Part shown: in pieces, positions 1 to 12,426 of the stretch
Layout of the letters: the number at the start of each line of letters is the position of its first letter
Position numbering within the stretch: the stretch's first letter is position 1
Origin: Yponomeuta sedellus
Taxonomy: Eukaryota > Arthropoda > Insecta > Lepidoptera > Yponomeutidae
Length of the DNA: 64,000 bases
NCBI GenBank assembly: GCA_934045075.1
Contig: OW203751.1
Coordinates: 1,499,822 to 1,563,821 of the forward strand
Direction of reading: 5' to 3'
Notes under the pieces: model-generated
What the model was told of the DNA's origin: nothing
The model's input: only the letters and a program-made list of their open reading frames with translations
The model's database searches: none
Program-made: the position numbers and the translations under genes

Positions 1-29
1 CCAGGACTACTCCGAGGCCGAGGAAGCCG
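1..29 (+). CDS. scaf: scarface-like gene, partial exon at window edge
   Basis: The window opens inside a short coding stretch that reads QDYSEAEEA and ends with one base of a split codon before a GTACCT donor. That base joins the two leading bases of the exon at 804 to give Asp, so the phase fits. The acidic run would precede the CLIP domain. The donor is weak and only 29 bases are visible. Confidence 0.55.
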
Positions 30-3000
30 GTACCTGTTAATAGTAAGTTGGAAATGGTATTCCTTAACACTTTAGCGGGCAGAGCTGGTATTCATTTTTC
101 TTTGCACTTTTTATGGTTACCTACACACAATCTCACCAACTAGTCGGTGCCTTTTTTCGCCATTTTTATCACCAAATTACTCTAATATTGATACACCCTT
201 CATACATTATAAGGCGTTAAGTGCTAGTTGTGACGTCATAATCTGAGCCTGATTTCCCCCCCCCCCACGTGTTTTCTTACCACGTTTTTGTTATTACGTT
301 GTTTAGTTTTTGACTTGGTTTTTATGTAGCCTATAAATGTCCCACTGCAGGGCACAGGCCTTCTGTCAGAGAAAGAGAGAGATTGGGCTTGAATACATTG
401 CGACTCTTTTTTTTTTTTTTCAACAAAGTTAACTATGATTACAGGGAGTCCCTAATTCAATTGTTAAGATAACAAAAAAGAACAATACTGAATAATAAAA
501 GAACAATAACAATACAAGTATAAGCACACAATTACAAACTATTACCTTTTCAACCTTTTCATCATTTTCATCTTAATTTTTCTTATATTTTTTTATCGGT
601 TGTGGACTTTATTTCAAAGTGTTGAGGTTCAATTCAACCCTTTGCTAAGCAGTGATATAGAAGTTCCCACCATAAATTGACCTTTGCAATAAACTCCACA
701 ACCAATAAAAAATATACTAGCTTTGCCCGACAAAGGGTAAACATCCTCTCTAGAACATCCATATGACGGACATCCATTTTATGCACTATCCTCGTTCCTG
801 TAGACGACATCCCCTCCGGTTGTGCTGCCGCTCTGAAGTGCACCCCCGTCGAGTACTGCACAGCCGAGGGTGTGATGAGCAAGAGTCTCGTGGTGCTGAC
901 CAGGGATCAGGAGGCATTCCGAGTGCCTTTGACTGTGAGTACCTTTTAGTAGCCCTTGACGCAAGCGCATCAACATAAGTTATCCCCCAATCCGGACTTG
1001 GCTCCCTTGAACAATTTACTGTACATAAAAAAGGATATTACAAAGATATTTCTTTACCTAAGACTGCAGCCTTATCACTAAAAGTGAGCTCTTCCAGACA
1101 AACTTTTAGCTTGAGTTTCTCTCTGGGGGCACCATCTTTCTGTAAAAAGCTTGTAAAAAGGAGGTGTGCAGATCGTCCTATTTTTGGCACAAATTCAAAA
1201 TGAAGTCGACAGAGGATTTCGACGTCAAATTTCTTTTATTTTGATCTAAATAAATAAGATGCTAAATAAAACGAGGAAAACATTAAAAATCTCTTCGTTC
1301 TTACCTTCGTTAGCTCTGATTGCTTCAAAATTCTGACCGATCCTCGTTTGCTCTTGATTGGCTATAGTCTTGTACTGGACAAACAGTGCAGTGAGTCTAT
1401 AAAGCAGAATTGAATTGAACTGAGGACATCATGTATTAGCGCTACTGATAATTCCACCTCCCCATCCTCCTATGATTAACATAACTGCAACCTTACCCTC
1501 CCCACACAGGACTGCAAAAACCTTGAGACCGGCGAGGTGGGCAAATGCTGCCGCGACCCCGACTACACCGATCCCTGGCCCACCAACCTCATCGGCAAGT
1601 GGACCCAGGGTGTCTTCGGAGGCAACGACGGGAAATACGTGCCCGATAGCCGCGGGAGCCCTAGCATTTCAAGCCCAATTGTCACCGTGAGGCCCCCTGT
1701 AACTGGATCAGTATTTTTGAACAACTTCAGGTGATTATACTATTTTTATTTTTAATGCACTAACCTGTGTTAAGGACAAATTTAACACTATTTATTCTGT
1801 ACGTAATACAGAGAATAGTGTAAAGATGTTCGAAATTTCACTGATGCCGGTGAGTCGCCCATTGGCTCAATTGGTAGAGCGCTGGCACGGATAGCCAGAG
1901 GTTGCGGGTTCGAATCCCGGCATGGGTGAAATTTTTAGCCTCTAAATAGGTTTTTAAACTTCAGGTGAGTCTCCTAAACTTCTCAATCAATCAAATACAT
2001 TTATTTCAACGTTACGTATTTTCATTCTGTTTGCTGAATGTAAATTTACAATGTAAAATGTAAGCCGCTGCCTTCGGGCCGTATTGTAGTGGAGAAAAAG
2101 GCAACGGGAACAAATCTCCACTCTGACCATCTTTTCTCAAGTCCTCTTAAACCAAATACATCAGTTGCTACCTATACGTATACCTAATAAGATTTCATGA
2201 TTGCCATTAACAACCCTAAATGCCAAAGCATTAGTCAAATGTCTCACAATAATAGGGGAAAACATAAGTGCTGCGGCCAGACACACGAACAGCGCTCGTT
2301 CACGAGCATAACGCAGTGCTCAGCCATCACCAGTCTCAACCATTTTGGAGGGAGATAGATAACCCGAACACCACGCCGCCATTCGAACCGACCTAATGAC
2401 CGAATGCTCATAATTTTGCTTGTTCATCTTATGGTGCCTGCCCGACTAGCGAAGGTTGGCAGTCAGCTCTGCAAATTTATCTCTGTCTCTCGCAAGGCGG
2501 AAGAGCTCGGTCCACTCCCGTAGGTTTCTCAACCAGGATTTCTTTCTCCGGCCTTCGCGTCTCCTGCCCGCAATTTCTCCCATCACTATAACTTGTAGGG
2601 AGACAGTATCTTTGTAGAAAATCAAAGATTTATTCTATTACTGGGCGCATCTATATTCGTAAAGGTGGCTTCAGGCTGGGTGTATTCCCATGGTTGTGAT
2701 GTGCCTACCTGGTTACCATAGCACAGGGTATCCTAGTTTGGGACGAGGACAAGTGATTGAGTCGTGTGGAAATTATTTTTGTTAATATTACTAGATGACT
2801 AAAAAATTTAAAATGCAAAATATAATATTCAAAAACCTATTTCGAGGCTAAAAATTCCACCCATGCCGTGACTCGATCCCGCGACCTCTGGCTATCAGTG
2901 CCAGCGCTCTTCCAACTGAGCTAATGGGCGACTCACCGGCATCAGTGAAATTTCGAACCTCTTTACAATACTCTCCGTATTACGTACAGCCTATTAGGTA

Positions 3001-6000
3001 CTATTTAGGCTCTAAATAGGTTTTTAAAATTGTCCTTAGCACGGGTTTGTGCATTAAAAAGAATCTAATTATAATATTCAAAGTTAAGATTCAAAATTCA
3101 AAATTCAAATTTCAAAATTCAATATTCAACATGCAACATTTAAAATTCATAATTCAAAATTCGTATTAAAAAAAATCAATATTCAAATTCCAAACTCTAC
3201 ACGCAAGACTCACAACTCAAAAATGTAAACTCAAAAGCAAAACTCAAAAATTAAAAAATCTTAACTCAACACTAGAAATTCCAAATTCGTCAAAATTCAA
3301 AATTCACCCGTGTTATGAAGCGTTCTCTTCCGCCCGATTAGTTGCATTAATTGAATGTTCCAGAGCTCTTTTAACCCTGAACATTTCTTTTTTCTAAGGT
3401 AAACACGAGCAGTAGACATAATTAAAACTGTGGTTAAAACTCCACGGCACCTGAAAAAGTGCCGAAACGTTGGAAAATTGTAAAAAATGTAATAAACGAG
3501 CATAAATCCTTATAAAAACAGTTTTAATTAATCCTGAACATTTCTTCCAGATCAACCGCAAAGCCGACCCTCCCCCCGTACGGGCTCAACCAGGTCACCC
3601 CTGGGTTCCCGTCCGTCACCACCAACTCCTTCGCCCAAAAGGAACAGTTCGAGATTCGCAACCAGGGCCAATACGCCCAGGGCGGTCAGGGTCAGTACGC
3701 CCAGGGTGGCGTGGGTCAGATCGGCATCGGAGCTGTAGGACAAGTCGGTCAGGGTAAGTTTTCTCCTTTCCTCCAATATTCAGGGCCTAGTGGAAAAGAT
3801 AAGATAAGAATATTACTTATTGCACACAAGATGATGAAAATGGGTCAAATCGCGAGTATTTATTTGAAAATACGTAATTACCTTAATTCCCGACGTTAAA
3901 TAATCGCGTTTTTAATATAATGTAACTGAATATATAATATGTGTGAGAAGTCGTGAATCATTAACAAAGACTAAAATTAAAATGATATGCATTTAAAAAC
4001 CTATTTAGAGGCTAAAAATTTCACCCATGCCGGGATTCGAACCCGCAACCTCTGGCTATCCGTAGCGCTCTACCAATTGAGCAATACTCTCCAATTCATT
4101 CCAATTCGCTCAATTGGTAGAGCGCTGGCACGGATAGCCAGAGGTTGCGGGTTCGAATCCCGGCATGGGTGAAATTTTTTGCCTCTAAATAGGTTTTTAA
4201 ATTTGTTCCTTAGCACGGGTTAGTGCATTAAAAATAAAAATAAATGTGTAATGATATGCATTTATTATCGGTTAAATACATAGATAGAGTAGGTGTGCTT
4301 CAACAGATTAAGTAATAGATACTACCCCAATTACTATTTGCATTTTGATTACAAACACTAACACAATCTTGCGAACACGATATCGATCGATATCAACCCT
4401 TGTAGGTCCGCAGTGCTGGAGCACGGGTCTCTTCCTGCATTGCAGGAAGGTTAGGCCATACTCCAGCACGAACACAAAAGAAAACGCTGCGGCTCAGCAA
4501 AATGCCAGCCACAGGCAACCAGCGCTGGTTTTCAGCCGCAATCCAGCTGATTCGCTGTGGCGTAAATAAATAGCAAAGACAAAATAAAATTGTACAACCC
4601 CGTAGGCAACGTAAAAGTGAGAGTAAAAATGAAAAATGTTTATACAGTTGAATGTATATAATTATAAATTTCTGAGGCTTATAGAACTTAAACTTAGAAT
4701 TAAGGGAAAAGTAGAATGGAGCACAATGTAACTTCGTGAAGGGACAATGTCTCTACACTAGGCATAGCCTGTATTGTGGGCGACGGTTTCATGAGGCGCT
4801 TAGGAGCGCCACCAATGAAATAAAAAACGTTACTGGTTTCATAATACGTAGGTATCTAAATGTTAAACGCTCGTGGCCTAGCGGAACCTAGTGATTGGAA
4901 TCAGTCACTTTGGTTAAGCAACAACAGGCGCGGTCAGATACTGGATGGGTGACCCTTTATACGTCCCCACTGTTGGGGCACGGGACTCTTCCTGCATCGC
5001 AGGAAGGTTAGGCCATACTCCACCACGGGGGCCAAGTCTGGGTTGGTGGAGGGTTGTAGGACAGTGGCGGGCCTTACTGTCAGAAGTTATCAAGCCGCCC
5101 ATAAGGCCTCTGACATGGCTTAACGACTGCCATTACACGATAGCCGGCAACAACGGCTTAACGTGCCTTGCGAAGCACGGAAGCGCTCGGAAAAATGCCA
5201 CTAGCGGTAGTCACGGGCTCACCCATCCTGTACCTGACCGCGCATGTTGTTGCTTAATCAAGTGATTGATTCCAATCACTCGGTTCGCCTAGGCCACGGC
5301 CCCTAAGCGACCTAATAATAAATTTGGCGTGTTCTGTGTACGTGACAGAGTCATCAGCAACTGGAAACGAAGCGCTATCAAAATAATCAGCTACTTATGC
5401 ATTATGAATGAGTATTTTCGTAACGAGTCGTGGAAAGGCGCCCGCGAATCTGCCAAGGTCTCTCCAAAGTTGTAATCCGATAGCGAATATGTCAAGTGGC
5501 CGTTTGGCCACCGGTCAGGGGTCACGGCGTGGTCAAATTGTAAAAGCACACTAATATTATAAAGGCGCTGCTGCTGTGGTGTCGGCCTAGAGAATAGCAC
5601 CAACCGAAATTCTTCCCGCGGGTGTATATACTTACTAAAATATTTTTTGGTCGAATGGAACAGATATTTACTATTTAAGACTTGCTTGAAAAGAGAGTCA
5701 AGTAGCGTATTATCGACCGTGTGCGAAACGCCGATATTCGGCAAAACACCAAACTTGTAATGTAGCTTATGTAATACTGTTATTTCGCTGTGTGGTGTCG
5801 GCCTAGAGCACCAACCCAAATTCTTCCCGCGGGTGTCGTAAAAGGCGACAAAGGGACTCAAACCGGGGGGGTGGGCAGCAGCGCCCCCTGCAGTACAATT
5901 GTACCAAACTGCGATCCCCAACCCGCATGCCCAGCGTGGGGATTATGGGCATTACCCCCTAATGATGGTACAACCTTGCGCTCATTTGGGTAGGGCTATA

Positions 6001-9000
6001 TATATGTCCAGCAGTGGACTAATAATAGCCTGAAGAAAAAAGAATTACAAAGGCGAAAGTTTATGTGTGTGTATGTGTGTTCTTCTTCACGTCTAAACGG
6101 CTTTTATACCAGTTCTTATTGTTATCAATCCTCGTATGTCCCACTGCTGGGGCACGGGTCTCTTCCTGCATCGCAGAAAGGTTAGGCCATACTCCACCAC
6201 GGCGGCCAAGTCCGGGTTGGTGGAGGATTGTAAGACGGTGGCGGGCCTTACTGTCAGAAGTTATCACGCCGCCCATAAGGCCTCTGACATGGCTTAACGA
6301 CTGCCATTATATGACAGCCGGCACCAACGGCTTAACGTGCCTTGCGAGCACGGAAGCGCTCGGAAAAATGCCACTAGCGGTAGTCACGGGACGCTTACCG
6401 ATCCTGTACCTGACCGCGCCTGTTGTTGCTTAACCAAGTGATTGATTCCAATCACTCGGTTCGCCTAGGCCACGAGCGCTTCATCACACTCCACACACAG
6501 GGGCTACTCGTAATAGCTAACTCCTGCAAAAAAAATATCTTCTTTTATTTTCGAACTAAAACTTTCGTAAGCACGACAATTTTTTAAATTTTTCATAATG
6601 TAAAAATTCCGTGCTTCGCAAGGCACGTTGCGCCGTTGGTGCCGGCTGTCATGTAATGGCAGGCGTTAAGCCGTGTCAGAGGCCTTGTGTACGGCTTGGT
6701 AACTTCTGACAGTAAGACCCGCCACTGCCTTACAATCCTCCACCAACACGGACTTGGCCCCCGTGGTGGAGTATGGCCTAACCTTCCTGCGATGCAGGGA
6801 GAGACCCGTGCCCCAGCAGTGGGCACATACCGTGGGTTGATATCATATCATCATGGCTTTCAAACCACCCAGCATTCATGCTGTACAATGATCTACTGAT
6901 ACGATGATACTTACGATGGCCTCTGCGTTATGCTCGTGAACGAGTGCTGTTCGTGTGTCTGGCCGCAGCACTTGTCATGTTTTCACGACCTATTTGGAAT
7001 TTAAAGTCATTAATGGCAATCATGGAATCTTATCACACGTATCTGATGTATATAGATTTTAGAGGACTTGAGAAAAGATGGTCCGAGTGGAGTTTTTTCC
7101 CCCGCTGCCTTTTTCTCCACTACACTACGGCCCGAAGGCAGCGGCTTTCAGTTTCATGTTACATTGTACTTTGACATTCAGCAAATAGTTTACATTCTAT
7201 TTGTTGAATGTCAAAGTCTTTACGTTGAAATAAATTTAATTGAATCGGCTTCATAATCAATAATCATTGACCTCCACAATATTCCACTGCGGTGGATTTT
7301 TACAGCATTTAAATTAGGCCCCTAGTTTTACGGCATTTTAAATTCGTTCTCAGTTTAATGTCTGCATATTTTATCGGTTATTAAATTGTAAAAGCTCAGA
7401 GGTCAATAATACCTGCTTCTGCGAGTTCCAGCGGGGCAGCTGACGACACGTTTGCATTTGAGCGCATGGCCCCATTTATATGTTCTGCTTTCTAGTGTAC
7501 AATTAATTTAGTTTCATACGAGTAATCACTTTGACATTATTCTAATTCAATTCAATTCTGTTATTATGTCTATTTCGTATTAATCCATCACGATTATGTG
7601 CATACATACTGTGAAATTGTAGATGTAATACTTGAGTGCCATTACCATCTACTTTATATGTTCACGTCCTCAGTGGCGCAGCGGTTTGGCACGCTGACTG
7701 TAAAACCGAAGGTCTCGGGTTCGACCCCCGGCCGGGTCAAACTAGGAAACGAACTTTTATAGTTTGTCTCGGGTCTTGGATGTTATCTATGTATTTGCTG
7801 TATTAAATCTATCGTCGAGTTAGCACCTACAACAAAAATCACTTAGTTGTACTTAGTATAGGGCTAACGAGATCTGTGTAATATGTCCATGAATATTTAT
7901 TTATTTATTTATTTATTTATTATTATTTATTTATACGTGTCTAAGTGAAATGTACCAAAAGATGAAATAAATACAGTAAAATTAAGTTCTCAGCTTATCT
8001 TATCCCAAAGGCAGTAAATTTTTGTTCGTGTCAAATCTATCTATCTAATAAGCCCATCAGCCATTCAGGAATCGCTCGTAGCTCCGGCTGCTTGAGTGAT
8101 CTTTAACGATCACTTAGATAAAGCCACATAAGCGTTCAGTGCATGGATGGCTAAACCGTCTATGACTAACGCTAGTGGAATTTTTCCGAGCGATTCCGTG
8201 CTTCGCAAGGCACGTTAAGCAGTTGGTACCGGCGGCCGTCGATAGATGGCAGTCCCGTGCCCCTCGGTGGGGACATAATGGGTCGATGATTAATCGCCCC
8301 ATAAACAGAGCCCACTGCTGGGCGTAAGCCTCTTCTCTTTCACGCCAACCCGTCGGGTCTTTTGCTATTCTCGTCCAATGCTTTCCAGTCGCTTTCACAA
8401 TGTCGTCGGCTCACCGGGATGGCGGTCTGCCCACCGTTCTTGGCCACCACTCAGTGGCTATCTTAGTCCGTCTTCCCGCCTAACCGAATACAGTCCCCAC
8501 TGCTGGGGCACGGGTCTCTTCCTGCATCGCAGGAAGGATAGGCCATGCTTCACCACGGGGCCAAGACCGGGTTGGTGGAGGATTGTAAGTCAGCGGCGGG
8601 CCTTACTGTCAGAAATTATCAAGCCGCCCATAAGGCCTCTGACATGGCTTAACTACTGCCATTATATGACAGCCGGCACCAACGGCTCAACGCCCCTTGC
8701 GAAGCACGGAAGCGTTCGGAAAAATGCCACTAGCGGTAGTCACGATAGCCACGGGGACGGAACTGACCGCGCCTGTTGTTGCGTAACTCAAGTGATGTGA
8801 TTCCAATCACTGGGTTCGACTAGGCCACGAGCGCTTTATCTCCATCTCCAGATAAACATTATTAATCTTTGTTTTAGGTACCCAACAAACTAATCAATTC
8901 ACGTCGCAAACGCAGCAGACACAGTACCAGAACCAAAATCAGAACCAGAGGGGTCAAGGTCAGCTCGTGACCCAAGGTCAAGGTCAACTCGTGACGCAGG

Positions 9001-12000
9001 GCGGCGGCGTTTACCAGCAGGGCGGCAAGGGCCAGTTCGGCATCGGAGGAGTCGGACAAATTGAGATTCAGGAGCAGGTGAGACAGAAATCAGGAATCAG
9101 GGATTATTTCCTACCCCCAGATTGGGTTTCTAAAGGTTTTATTTAAAGTAGGGCTGAAACTGCGGTTTAATGAACGTTACTATTCAAACTAGGTGTCTAT
9201 TTCAAAATCTAGATCATTTTGGAGAAAAAAATGGACAATAAAAATCCAAAGTTAGTCGTTTCAAAGTCCTTAATTGACAGAGTTTACCTAAATATTATAA
9301 AACATAGAACTCATGCATTGTACTGGCTTTAATTCCTGACATCATTGTCATCTAAATAATCCTTTATGTTACAGTAGCCCTTTTGGCACAAAGTGTACTT
9401 TACGCATTTTAGTTTTGCTGAAGGTCTGGTTAGGTTAGGTTAGATTTTAGGCTCACCAGACAGGTCTTAAGATTTGCTAGTCAATAATATAAAAATGAAT
9501 CGCCGAATGCCTTGTTAGTGCATTAAAATAAAAATAGTGTAATCATGTGGGTACAGTGATATCGTTCCGATGTTAAACCTAACTGCAAAGTAGGTGGTCG
9601 GGGCTGTAAGTAATGCAATTTGCTTAAGTCAGATGTCGCTGCCTGTACGTAATACAGAGAATATTGTAAAGAGGTTCGAAATTTCACTGATGCCGTGAGT
9701 CGCCCATTGGCTCAATTGGTAGAGCGCTGGTACGGATAGCCAGAGGTTGCTGGTTCGAATCCCGGCATGGGTGAAATTTGTAGCCTCTAAATAGGTTTTT
9801 GATTTGATTTGATTTGACCTACCAACAAATATGTATGGAGCCCTCTGTGTGCGAATTCGCCTTGCACTTGGCCGATGTTTTAAACTATTTATGTATATTA
9901 TTTGTATGTATCTACTTAGGGTTAGTATAATTCTTTTCTAAATTAAGCAAATTCTATTTATATGTACCTATTTGAAATATTTTGATTTATTTGTACATCT
10001 ACTTCCTTATCCAATATAGTGCTCCATTCCATCCAAAGGTTGTCTGGAAGAGATCACTTTTAGTCTGTACTCTGTACTCTTAGGTAAAGAAATATCCGTG
10101 TAATTTCCTTACATACATACATAACCACACGCCTGTATCCCAGAGGGGTAGGCAGAGACCAGGGACTGCCACTTGCCACGATCCTGACAGATCACCTTCG
10201 CTTCATCAACGTTCATAAGTCGTTGCATGCACGCACGCCGGTTCCGGGTACTTTTTATCTTTCCCTTTGCTAATACCTACATCCCCTATCTGGTCGATGT
10301 ATGTCCGCCTGGGACGACCCTTATAATAATTTCCTTTTATATGTACAATAATGTGTTCTCTATCTATCTATCTCAAGCTCTCAATTGTTTTGCCATCAGA
10401 ACGCCCAGTCCCAATTCACGGGCATCCAAGGAGGTCAGAGGACCGAAGGTCAGGCGAACAGGGCCCAAGCACAGGCCACCGTCAGCAGAGGTCAAGGCCA
10501 GATTATCACGCAAGGTAAGTTTCACAATTTACCTTACTAGTTTTACTTACGAGTAATTAATAAAACGATACTTACTAACATTTATTGCCATTTTTGAAAA
10601 CCTATTTAGAGGCTAAAAATTGCCTGTACGCAACACAGAGAGTATTGTAAAGAGGTACGAAATTTCACTGATGCCGGTGAGTCACCCATTAGCTCAGTTG
10701 GAAGAGCGCTGGCACGAATAGCCAGATGTCGCGGGTTTGAATCCCGGCATGGGTGGAATTTTAGCCTCTAAATAGGTTTTTTAAATTGTCCTTAGCACGG
10801 GTTAGTGCATTAAAAATAATAAAATCATGTGGGTACAGCGATATCATTCCGATGTAAAACCTAACTGCAAAGTAGGTACTCGGGGCTGCAAGTGATGCAA
10901 ATTACTTCAGCCAGATGTCGCTGCCTGTACGTAATACAGAGAATGTTGTAAAGAGGTTCGAAATTTCACTGATGCGGGTGAGTCCCCATTAGCTCAGTTG
11001 GAAAGAGCGCTGGCACGGATAGCCAGAGGTCGCGGGTTCGAATCCCGGCATGGGTGGAATTTTTAGCCTCTAAATAGGTTTTTCAAAATTATATACCAAT
11101 CAAATTTCATCTTATGAGCCACAAAAAAACTAAATGGTAAAGGTAAGGACGTACTTAAATATGCTTAACCCTCAACCACTGACGTGTCATTTTGTTGCAC
11201 TACCACTGACGTTACGTATAGTATACGTACGTTAATTTGAGGACCTTCTGATGCATCAATAGAGTGTAACTTTGATGTATACTGCGATCTATTTATTTAG
11301 ACACAATCAAATAAAATAGCAATAATAAAAAAACAGTATTATTAATCATAGAAAAATATTTATTCATCAATAACCATAGAGGTAATCAAAATTACATAGA
11401 CATTTAAAAAAAATTAACACAAATATTCTCTAACAATAGGAACTTCCTTTTTTGGTTTTATTAATTACTAAGGACGGTTTTAATTAGGAAAAAATCACAA
11501 TTCTCATAAATCACAATATAAGGCACTTTTTAACAACAATTATTACAGGTTGGCTTGGAGCACTGCAAGCAGACCGGTTTACGACAAGCTTGACAGCCGT
11601 ACCGGGTTTTGCGACGTTTCAGTTTGAAACATATATAACAATTCTTCATGGTGTCAAATATAAGAAATTCGCTGCTTGATTGACCGATTTCATTATCCTT
11701 GTATATATCACTATCATCAATCGTATCTGTAGAAACGCTAACCCGGCGGCCAGTTCGCTCGGCAATGTGTGACAATGGAATGTCGTCTTCAGAAGATGCA
11801 GAATCCAAATCACAAGCGGGAGCCTCTTCACCACAATATTCGTCCTCGGAAGACACAACGCGGTCCGATTGTATGTAGTCATTTTCATCCGCCGATGATT
11901 CGTCAGATTCATTAAGCCAAGATTCTATAATTTCTTCGTTGTTGACACTATTCACTTGAACACGTGCTATTTTAGATGTAGATGGCATAGAAGAAGAATT

Positions 12001-12390
12001 TAGCCGCTTACGGTTCATTTTATCTGCCGACAAACATAAATAAATATTTAAAAAAAGTTACAATAACACTGACGCTACGTACAACATACGTCGGGTAGTC
12101 GAACTCACCTGCTTAGGAACGTGGCAGGCGTCCGCTCCCCACCGCAGCACACGCGTCACTGGCGACTAAGAAACTACCAAAAAGGGCGCGCAGAAATTCC
12201 CGCGCAAAGTCAAGATTTGAACGAAAAACCGTTTGGGTGACGTACCATATACGTACGTCAGTGGTTGAGGGTTAAATAAACCTATGAGGATCAATAACAC
12301 AAATTAAAATATGAATAATACTCACAAACAGACGAACAAAAAGTTTTTTGAACTAAAACAAAAAGTTAAAGTTTTTGTGTATGTTTGTGT

Positions 12391-12426
<36 letters not shown>

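Noticed and set aside
4912..4954. 5S rRNA gene
   Set aside because: Only the internal promoter region matches; the rest of the 120-nt gene is missing and the sequence continues into the SINE.
5391..5921. 176-codon minus-strand ORF
   Set aside because: Runs through antisense family I fragments and unrelated sequence; no domain.
6065..6433. Recurrent ORFs with PTAGARVSSCIAERLGHTPP or CWGTGLFLHRRK-type peptides
   Set aside because: All coincide with S1 or S2 SINE copies in either orientation; no protein family, frames decay between copies.
7667..7740. Functional tRNA gene
   Set aside because: tRNA-like head continues into a SINE body and has other copies with the same body; likewise for 24897, 44937 and all TI cores.
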